Shown piece by piece: positions 55,430 to 64,000 of a stretch of DNA of 64,000 nt. The translations under genes and the position numbers were made by a program. The notes under the pieces were generated by a model. That model saw nothing but the letters and a program-made list of their open reading frames with translations. It did not search any database and had not been told where the DNA came from. The DNA is taken from contig CM055901.1 in assembly GCA_029582155.1 (NCBI GenBank), positions 47,985,228 through 48,049,227 of the forward strand, in the 5' to 3' direction. Each line of letters starts with the position of its first letter. The stretch's first letter is position 1. This DNA comes from Panopea generosa. Its lineage: Eukaryota > Mollusca > Bivalvia > Adapedonta > Hiatellidae.

Positions 55430-56090
55430 GCGGGGTCAGTTTTAACCCTTTTAACACCATTTGAACAAATCTAACAAAACTATAGTTGGTTATCATAACT
55501 ATATAAACATTTTGAAAATCTGTTGGGTCGTTCATGAGAAGAAAATTTTTTAAGTTTTGGACTATTTTTAGTCCTATGCAATAGAAATATCCATGTGAAG
55601 TTTCAGTTTAATTGGCCAAGTGGTTTCAGAATAGATGAAAATAAGAGAATTTTTTGTTTACCCATAGTATCCCTATGTAAATTTCTAAGTCCCCTTACAA
55701 GGCCCTTATAAATTTAAGCCCCTAAATTCTTATCTGCAATCAAACCCTTATACATAGGGATAATTTATGCCAACTATGAACAAATCTGACATACTGGTTA
55801 AGAAAACGATTTTAGTAATTCCCAATTTTACCCTTTTGGGGCCCCTCCCGACCCCTTAAGACAGTGGAATCGTGTCATTTTTACAAATATGAACCGCCTT
55901 CACCAAACGATGCTTCTGCGAAGATATAGGCAAAATCATTTCTATTCCAAAAAAAAAAATATTATAATGACATTGTCTCCTAATTGAACCATTGGGGCGG
56001 GGTCATTTTTAACACTAGGGACACCATTTGAACAAATCTAACAAAACTATAGTTGGTCATCATTACTACATAAACATTTTGACGACAAAA
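55430..56090 (+). repeat. Direct repeat pair, ~565 bp apart
   Basis: 'ggcggggtcagttttaac', 'caccatttgaacaaatctaa' and 'caaaactatagttggt' at 55430-55520 recur at about 55994-56085, in the same orientation. The 55845-55860 wording 'ggggcccctcccgacccctta' links it to the sequence at 11600. Confidence 0.7.
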
Positions 56091-57309
56091 GACAGACGAC
56101 GGACAACACACCATCACATTAGCACTTGTGGCATTAATTTAGCCAGTAGAGCTAAAAATGAATAAATTCTACAAACATCACCATGTTCACAACAAGAATA
56201 ACACCGAGTACCAAAATCTATAATACTAAATGAATAGATAAAAAAATTCAAGCTTAGAATCTCCATGATGCTAACTTAACAGTACCAATCGATTTTATGT
56301 ATACTGAAGTTGGGAATCTCCCATTAAATTAAATTAAATAGACAAAAAAGGTTCCCATTGTTCCCAGAAAATTGCAAAAATAGCAAAAATTGTAATCGAT
56401 TCTATAAATGGAAGCTCTGTGCGACGCAAAATAATTTGTGCTGAACATTTCTGTGTTATTTGGAAATTGGACCTAAGGCTATTCTGATATACCGGTGTAA
56501 CGGTTCATTGTGGTTTGTTAAATCCACGATACAGTCATAGGTTGTGCATAATTCAACATCTCTTAAAATAAAGTGGACAAAATAGCATCAAAGGCATTCA
56601 AAGGATCAAATACAGTGATCAACAAGCCTTACTTTGTGGAATTTCCAGTCTACTTTTATATGAAGCAGAGCTAGCCATGCAGAAAACCTCTATATAACAC
56701 TGAACTTGATTGCCACTCAATGTCAACGATTTCAATTTATTCAGCAACTCAACAAACTTCAATATACATTGGGCATTTTTTATCCCAACTGCTATCAGTA
56801 TTATATTTTATTAAAATTATATATTTTACTTCAATTGTGATACAAGTTCTTACAACTTAGACAAATCACTACTGAGGTCTTCCTGGGTAGACCCTGTACT
56901 AAGCACAATGTCATGTGGAAAAAGTGTCTTGCACAAGGAAACAACATATAGCTGTGGCCACAAAATGCATAACAAGATATTCCATTGCAATATACAATGA
57001 AAGGTAGCATTTTATTTGAAATACTTAACTGAATATCAGGTAAGAAGAGAAAAAAGCTGTCTATATACTTAAAATTTTCCTAGACATAATTTTTATTAAT
57101 AAATCAATGTCATTTCAACATATTAACTTCAAAAGAAAACCAAATATTTTGAAGTTATTGAGTAGATGCAGTGAAAGTAAACATTCTTATGAAGGCAAGA
57201 AAACTCACTTTGTGAATATTTATGATTTTATGCTCAATGATAAAAAACACCTTTTCAGTTTATACTACCGGTAGTTTATTTTAGCTCAATTGCGAATAAA
57301 GCTCAAAGT
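56091..57309. other. Unassigned AT-rich sequence
   Basis: Nothing definite. 'actgaggtcttcctgggtag' (56871-56890) may be an isolated SINE-body fragment. Confidence 0.4.
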
Positions 57310-57440
57310 TTATATGAACCACTATCGAGTCTGCTACCTGGATAAACAGTACCGTGTGATATCTTTTGAGAGGCATCGGGATGTTTCTCAAACGCGCAAC
57401 CTGTTGCGTAATCAGCAAACACTCTATTCATTCACTACCT
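57310..57440 (-). mobile_element. Probable diverged SINE, reverse orientation
   Basis: The reverse complement shows 'gaggtagtgaatgaatagag' (A-box-like) and 'tgcgcgtttgagaaac' (B-box-like), then 'gatgcctctcaaaagatatc', similar in order to 53490-53660 but strongly diverged. Confidence 0.45.
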
Positions 57441-57604
57441 CCTTAAAACAATGTGTTTGGTGAAGTTTTGATTAAAATGAATTTAACCTTTATTCCTGGT
57501 ATGCACAATGTCGGGATTTATCTTTTTCCAAATTTTTATTAAATTTATTTTTTTAATCTGATCAACCTGAAAGATACTTTTCTAGCCTGGTAAAAAATTT
57601 ACTG

Positions 57605-58262
57605 AAGAACAAGAAATGTCACTAGTAGGTGTCACATGCCCCCCAAATGGTTTGTGAAAAAAACAATACATTTGATAACAGGTAGCGATTTAAATGTATC
57701 AATGAATATCATGACTGACATTTTAGACTAGACACTAATTTTATGTTTATTACATTAAAGTGTGACCTTAACCTTGACAATCTGATTTGATGTAAAGGAT
57801 TGGGTATTTCTACAGGTAAATGCAGGTGACACATCATCATGACAGTCATGTTGATCACTTGTGTAAAGTTATTTTAAAATTCACCCATGTAAGACAAAGT
57901 TCCAGACTAGACATGAAATATCAAACAAATTGAAAGTGTGACCTTGATCTTTGAGGTAAGGTTCTATGTCTTACACATGACACGTTGTCATGTCATGTTG
58001 ATCAATGGATCAGTTGAGCCAAGTGTTTTTGAAATCCATCCATGTATGATGAAGTTAAACGATAGACTTGTAATGTCAATCTCAAAAGTGTGACCTTGAC
58101 CTTTGAGGAATGGTTTTGGGTCTTACGTGCAACACAGTGTTATGTCATATCTTGGTCAAGTGAGCAAAGTTAAAAAACAAATTTACAGGCACGAAATATA
58201 AAAGAAATTGAAAGTGTGATCTTGATCTTTGAGGACAAGTGGCTGTTCAATAGAGGTGACCA
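57605..58262 (+). mobile_element. GACCTTGACC dispersed repeat, copy with both ends
   Basis: Starts 'gaacaagaaatgtcactagt' as the copy at 12018 does. It carries 'gtgaccttgacctttgagg'-type phrases (57765, 57938, 58091) and ends 'agaggtgaccacttacacag' + 'gtttgactatacaactgta', the reverse complement of the CAGT..AAACCT terminus seen at 2753. Comparing the three copies gives the element's two ends. Confidence 0.7.
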
Positions 58263-59007
58263 CTTACACAGGTTTGACTATACAACTGTACTAGTGCTAC
58301 TGCCAACATAAGGGGGAGGGAGTGTGGGGTCCTTACTTCGGGACTATTTGGTGGATTTACAGTTACACATACACATTATATTGCTATACACTTTGCAAGT
58401 ATTTAGAGCATCATTGATTAACATAGAAGCTCAGTGATATCTAGACGATAAAAGTCTAAAATTAATGGAACACAGTCAATTACTATATATGCATTACGCA
58501 TGCATCATCAATACCTTAATTAGTCTGAAATATTTTACTCAAATCATTTTTATCCCCTATGAGAATAAGGGGAACTGGAGTTCGCTTTCATGTGTTCAGA
58601 GATCAGAAATACCCATCCATTTTATCAGCAAAGTATTGGGAAAACCAAAATCTCTTCATGTCAAAGTGCTAAGAACTATTTCTCTTTTATTTCTTATTTA
58701 GTTATTTCCTAGTTTTGAAGTATGTTTTTCTGATCTATTGTCAAACAAAATATTGATTATTATAATTTTTGTTATATTGCTATGTATGCAAAATAATGAT
58801 TAAAAGTTTCCTTAATTTACTCTGTAAGAAACTCTTCAAGGACCCAACTAGATAGTGCCTCGACACAGTTATATTGCACCCTCTAGCCAACTTTTCCCAA
58901 GAAACAGCACAAATAAAAATATTAGAGCATGACATACTGTTGATATGCACAACTAGGCTTGGTGCAGATAGCTCTAAAAATTATCCGAGCACACCATGTC
59001 TACGCTA
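58263..59007. other. Unassigned sequence
   Basis: A 78-codon frame (58465-58701) has no motif. Diverged satellite wording begins at about 58945. Confidence 0.4.
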
Positions 59008-61410
59008 TGTACAACTAGGCTTCAAGAACCAATTTGTCTACAGATGGATGGACTGACAGACAAGCGTGACTCCTATATAGCCCCATTAGGCTTCTGGAAG
59101 TATAACTAGGCTTGGTACAAATTTGTCTACAGATGGCTGGACTGGCAGACAAGCGTAATTCCTATATAGCCCCATTAGGCTGCTGGAAATATAACTTGGC
59201 TTCAAGTACCAATTTGTCTACAGATGGATGGACTGGCAGACAAGCGTAATTCCTATATAGCCCCATTAGGCTTCTTGAGGTATAACAAGGCTTCAAGTAC
59301 CAATTTGTCTACAGATGGCTGGACTGGCAGACAAGCATAATTCCTATATAGCCCCATTAGGCTGCTGGAGGTACAACTAGGCTTCAAGAACCAATTTGTC
59401 TACAGATGGATGGACTGGCAGACAAGCGTAATTCCTATATAGCCCCATTAGGCTTCTTGAGGTATAACAAGGCTTCAAGTACCAATTTGTCTACAGATGG
59501 CTGGACTGGCAGACAAGCGTTATTCCTATATAGCCCCATTAGGCTGCTGGAGGTACAACTAGGCTTCAAGAACCAATTTGTCTACAGATGGCTGGACTGG
59601 CAGACAAGCGCAATTCCTATATAGCCCCATTAGGCTGCTGGAGGTACAACTAGGCTTCAAGAACCAATTTGTTTACAGATGGCTGGACTGACAGACAAGT
59701 GTGATTCCTATATAGCCCCATTAGGCTGCTGGAGGTACAATTAGGCTTCAAGTACCAATTTATCTACAGATGGCTGGACTGGCAGACAAGCGTAATTCCT
59801 ATATAGCCCCATTAGGCTGCTGGAGGTACAACTAGGCTTCAAGAACCAATTTGTTTACAGATGGCTGGACTGACAGACAAGTGTGATTCCTATATAGCCC
59901 CATTAGGCTGCTGGAGGTATAACAAGGCTTCAAGAACCAATTTGTTTACAGATGGCTGGACTGACAGACAAGCGTGATTCCTATATAGCCCCATTAGGCT
60001 GCTGGAGGTACAACTAGGCTTCAAGTACCAATTTATCTACAGATGGCTGGACTGACAGACAAGTGTGATTCATATATAGCCTCATTAGGCTTCTGGAAGT
60101 ATAACTTGGCTTCAAGTGCCAATTTGTCTACAGATGGATGGACTGACAGACAAGCGTAATTCCTATATAGCCCCATTAGGCTTCTTGAGGTATAACAAGG
60201 CTTCAAGTACCAATTTGTCTACAGATGGCTGGACTGGCAGACAAGCGTTATTCCTATATAGCCCCATTAGGCTGCTGGAGGTACAACTAGGCTTCAAGAA
60301 CCAATTTGTCTACAGATGGCTGGACTGGCAGACAAGCGCAATTCCTATATAGCCCCATTAGGCTGCTGGAGGTACAACTAGGCTTCAAGAACCAATTTGT
60401 TTACAGATGGCTGGACTGACAGACAAGTGTGATTCCTATATAGCCCCATTAGGCTGCTGGAGGTACAACTAGGCTTCAAGTACCAATTTATCTACAGATG
60501 GCTGGACTGGCAGACAAGCGTAATTCCTATATAGCCCCATTAGGCTGCTGGAGGTACAACTAGGCTTCAAGAACCAATTTGTTTACAGATGGCTGGACTG
60601 ACAGACAAGTGTGATTCCTATATAGCCCCATTAGGCTGCTGGAGGTATAACAAGGCTTCAAGAACCAATTTGTTTACAGATGGCTGGACTGACAGACAAG
60701 CGTGATTCCTATATAGCCCCATTAGGCTGCTGGAGGTACAACTAGGCTTCAAGTACCAATTTATCTACAGATGGCTGGACTGACAGACAAGTGTGATTCA
60801 TATATAGCCTCATTAGGCTTCTGGAAGTATAACTTGGCTTCAAGTGCCAATTTGTCTACAGATGGATGGACTGACAGACAAACGTGACTCCTATATAGCC
60901 CCATTAGGCTGCTGGAGGTATAACTAGGCTTCAAGTACCAGTTTGTCTACAGATGGCTGGACTGACAGACAAGTGTGATTCATATATAGCCCCATTAGGC
61001 TTCTGGAAGTATAACTTGGCTTCAAGTGCCAATTTGTCTACAGATGGATGGACTGACAGACAAACGTGACTCCTATATAGCCCCATTAGGCTGCTGGAGG
61101 TACAACTAGGCTTCAAGTACCAATTTGTCTACAGATGGCTGGACTGACAGACAAGTGTGACTCCTATATAGCCCCATTAGGCTGCTGCAGGTACAACTAG
61201 GCTTCAATTACCAATTTGTCTACAGATGGCTGGACTGACAGACAAGCGTGACTCCTATATAGCCCCATTAGGCTGCTGCAAGTACAACTAGGCTTCAAGT
61301 ACCAATTTGTCTACAGATGGCTGGACTGACAGACAATCGTGACTCCTATATAGCCCCATTAGGCTGCTGGAAATATAACTAGGCTTCAAGTACCAATTTA
61401 TCTACAGATC
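59008..61410 (+). repeat. 91-bp satellite with 728-bp higher-order duplication
   Basis: About 26 units: 'tgctggaggtacaactaggc' + 'ttcaagtaccaatttgtcta' + 'cagatggctggactgacaga' + 'caagcgtgactcctatatag' + 'ccccattaggc'. A run of eight units starting at about 59403 is repeated at about 60131 with the same pattern of variants, for example the unit with 'tcatatatagcctcattagg' at 60069 and 60797. The offset is 728 bp, 8 x 91. Open frames in it arise because 91-bp units rotate phase; they are not genes. Confidence 0.95.
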
Positions 61411-61415
61411 GAGGG

Positions 61416-61617
61416 TTCAGCGTGAAACTATTGTATCTGACATTTGGAAATATTTTCAGGAGAAGGAAAAAACTACTTTCTAAGTTACAATATTGACCAA
61501 ATTAATAGTAAACTTAGATTTTAATATCATTTAGTATTACAATTGCAAGGATAATCTTGAAAAACTTCTATTCCAATAAATAAAGAAATATGGCAGTTAC
61601 AATAGTTTCACGCTGAA
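61416..61617. mobile_element. 202-bp miniature inverted-repeat element
   Basis: The ends are perfect 20-bp inverted repeats: TTCAGCGTGAAACTATTGTA (61416-61435) and TACAATAGTTTCACGCTGAA (61598-61617). The interior is AT-rich and non-coding. It sits exactly between the 91-bp satellite and the quasi-palindromic array. No clear target duplication, so the superfamily is open. Confidence 0.75.
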
Positions 61618-61812
61618 TGAGTGATATCACCTATTTGAAACAAATGTCACTCATTCAAATAGGTGGTACCACTCATTTGAATAGGTGATATCACTCATTT
61701 GAATAGGTGATATCATTTATTAGAATGAGTGATATCACCTATTTGAAACAAATGTCACTCATTCAAATAGGTGGTACCACTCATTTGAATAGGTGATATC
61801 ACTCATTTGAAT
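61618..61812. repeat. Quasi-palindromic tandem array
   Basis: Alternating forward and reverse copies of 'cactcatttgaataggtg' joined by GATATC or GGTACC palindromes. The block 'gagtgatatcacctatttga' + 'aacaaatgtcactcattcaa' occurs at about 61618 and again at about 61724 (offset about 106). The tract can fold into several alternative hairpins. Confidence 0.9.
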
Positions 61813-63524
61813 TTGATACATTGTATGAACCAGCTGTGTAGCTACCTATCTGTATATATATCCACAGAAGCTTCCTACTATCAGTAGAAAAAAAATAAAA
61901 TAAAAAGAAACATGAAAAACATTGCTACAGAAATGACCTTGAAAAGCTTGCTTCAGAGTGCATCTATGTTATATATATTTTCTTGTGGGGGAACATGCCC
62001 CCAGACTACCCCCAGCAGTTATGTAATATCTTGCGAGAACGCCTAGCTTTGCCCCTGTATTCCATAATCATTATAATTATGAAATACACAAAAGACAGTT
62101 TCACATTCAGGGCATACAAGTTAGAACAAAACAAGACTAACTTTTTACTGAAGCTACAAAAAATTTTGTAAGATCATCTGAATCATAATTTTCTGAGTAA
62201 TTCTGAAAGATTTTTATAATGTTGAATACATAGAATCTGCCTGAAATATGCTGAAATACTATGGCATGTTGAACTATTCAACATGAACCTCTTATAACTT
62301 TAATATAAAAGTAAATGTAACATCAGTTAAGATTTTGTAAATAGCTGTGGCAATCCTCAATACATTTTGTTGCTCATTCCCAACTGACTCAAATTTAATG
62401 GCCTGACTTTAAACATGTATTTCACGTTTGCATGAAAATAATATTTATCCGACTGTGGAAATCCCTGAATTTTTTTTTGTGTGAGTGTTACAGTAGAAAT
62501 TGTTTCTTATAAAACAACAATAAATAATTACTTCTGAAAAAAGTATGCAATAAAAACCAATATGAATCTCAACTGAAATAATTTGCCTATACCTACCCAG
62601 CATTTTAATAGACTCTGAACTGGGCAAACACAGAACCTCTTATGGTCAGCAAAACAGTCATGTAGTTATCAATTAATCAATAAAAGTAATTAATTCAACA
62701 AGTAATAAAGTAATACATGATTGTATGATTACTGACAAGTCATTAACTATACTATTTCATCAAATTATTATTATGTAAATAAAGTAACATAAAATGACTT
62801 TTCTCAAGTTTCACAATTCAATAAAGAGGAGTATGATTTCCAGTAGGTTTTTTTTGTCATGAAGACTTGAAGCAGAAAAGTTTTAACCCTGCACTGAATA
62901 ATAAGCAGTTATGTTATGCATAATCTATGCTGCAGTTAATAAAACTATTACTTGTTATGTGTCATTTTAACAAACATTTTGTTAATTTGAAAGTGGACTG
63001 CTTATCAAACCAATACAAAAATCATATCAGCTTGTAGCACTCAACTTGAGTTAAATGAATTAAAACCCTTGAAAAGGTTTGTTTTGATTCTTTTGAAATA
63101 ATGAAAAATTACAATTGTTCTGTCTTTACCGCAAAACATATTATGACCTGCATATTTTGTCATTGTTAGTGTTAAAAATGCTTATTTTCCTTCATTTATA
63201 TTTTCAATAAAAAAAAATTGCAGATTATAAAAAAAACTTGAAAGTAACATGGAGGTTTGACATAAAGAAAATCATATTAAACGTTTTATTCAAGAAAGAT
63301 TCAACATAAGCATTTCAATTTGGCCTGTTGTTTATGACAAACCTATCGCTAGTCTACAGCTGTGCAGCGTGGCTACAAGGCATAACAAATTTGATGAGGT
63401 TTTGGAATTATATCATTGATGATTCAAACACAATGATACCAGGTCACTGTACATTTTGAAAGATACGGGTATGAGTTCACTTCTCGACAGTTGCAGGTCA
63501 TATAATTTGGGGTTCACATCTTCA
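61813..63524. other. Unassigned AT-rich sequence
   Basis: No recognised gene or repeat. Short frames at 61983-62171 and 62445-62627 have no motif. Confidence 0.4.
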
Positions 63525-63794
63525 GTCATTTGTGCCCTTTTTGAGTTTCTTGGCAGTATGTTTATAAATTGGTCTGTCCATTATAAGTGTATTGGAAGCT
63601 AAATGCAATTTTGTCATAGATCTCTGATCTTTTAGTGTTGAAAATCCTTTCCAAGACACTCTGTCATTGCAATCGTCAGTTTCAAAGTTGACGAATTTGT
63701 CTGAAATTTTCTTGAAGTAACAAAAATCAGTCTTACTCATTTCCTTTACAATATATGGATGTATTTTTTGGCACCCTGTATGACTGTGGCCCAT
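63522..63794 (-). CDS. Unrecognised 90-codon ORF, possible coding fragment
   Basis: An open frame on the minus strand starts at ATG 63794 (GHSHTGCQKIHPYIVKEMSK...) and stops at 63522. Composition (balanced charge, His/Lys/Asp, few low-complexity runs) looks more protein-like than other short frames nearby. I do not recognise the family. It could be an exon or fragment of a transposon-encoded or host protein, or chance. The frame reads no further upstream, and no splice acceptor or partner exon was identified. Confidence 0.25.
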   Translation of the reverse strand: MGHSHTGCQKIHPYIVKEMSKTDFCYFKKISDKFVNFETDDCNDRVSWKGFSTLKDQRSMTKLHLASNTLIMDRPIYKHTAKKLKKGTND

Positions 63795-64000
63795 TGTGAA
63801 GTGGTGTATATACTCAACTTTCTACTGGCTCTTTCAATTGCAGCATACAAAGGGTCATTTTCATTTTTGTTATAACTTTTTCTAGGTATTTATGCTCAAT
63901 TGAAATTAGATCAAATTTACAATACCAAAGCAAACTTAGATAATACATGTAACTGTTTTTGTTTTGAGGCACACAATTATCAGAATAAAATACAAACTTT
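63795..64000. other. Unassigned sequence to window end
   Basis: Nothing recognised. Confidence 0.4.

Noticed and set aside
59406-60352. Two near-identical ORFs (72 and 78 codons)
   Set aside because: They are translations of the 91-bp satellite, repeated because of the 728-bp duplication; no independent coding evidence.

Overview
This is eukaryotic, AT-rich DNA that behaves like an intergenic or intronic stretch of a mollusc genome, most likely a bivalve. The grounds are the repeat vocabulary: tRNA-headed SINEs with a 'gttctacccagg...ttaaacccc' body, 'gaccttgacctttgaggta' and 'aagggccataactccgtga' dispersed repeats, and the mix of LINE, hAT, piggyBac, mariner and PIF/Harbinger relics. The species is an inference. 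I found no convincing host protein-coding gene, rRNA gene, functional tRNA gene or CRISPR array. Nearly everything recognisable is transposable element or tandem repeat.

Layout. 0-13 kb: SINEs (698, 5299), a 30-bp minisatellite split by a dispersed repeat (2240-3530), a PIF/Harbinger-like deletion derivative with TTA target duplications (4145-4863), a 51-bp minisatellite (6605-10412) split by a 5'-truncated RNase H-bearing LINE (8734-10228), a hAT-like non-autonomous element with an exact 8-bp target duplication (10597-11585), and a 1-kb dispersed repeat (12018-13035). 13-16.3 kb holds nothing I can name. 16.4-18.2 kb: decayed piggyBac transposase. 18.6-23 kb: a 58-bp tandem repeat, a 1.2-kb inverted-repeat element whose arms carry a tRNA-Asp-like sequence, a 35-bp minisatellite and two reverse-oriented SINEs.

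23.1-29.3 kb: one LINE interrupted by a second hAT copy (8-bp duplication) and by a TTAA-flanked piggyBac-like element placed between two reverse-transcriptase motifs. Removing either insertion rejoins the LINE reading frame at the junction. 29.7-30.7 kb: an internally deleted mariner-like element. 33.5-47.1 kb: an old CR1/Jockey-group LINE into which a complete L1/Tx1-like LINE (36312-42950) has inserted, with a 13-bp target duplication, a poly(A) tail of about 39 bases and two undisrupted ORFs. It is the youngest-looking and only plausibly competent element here. A third LINE fragment (L2-like C-terminus) lies inside the same old LINE.

47-64 kb: degenerate repeats, a 156-bp tandem array (50.1-51.4 kb), more SINEs, a 26-bp GGCGCC minisatellite, another copy of the 'gaccttgacc' repeat, a 91-bp satellite with an 8-unit (728-bp) higher-order duplication (59.0-61.4 kb), a 202-bp miniature inverted-repeat element and a quasi-palindromic array.

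The genes do not form a pathway. The value of the window is as a record of nested insertions whose order can be read from target duplications. Family assignments come from motifs recognised by eye. Copy numbers and boundaries of decayed elements are approximate.
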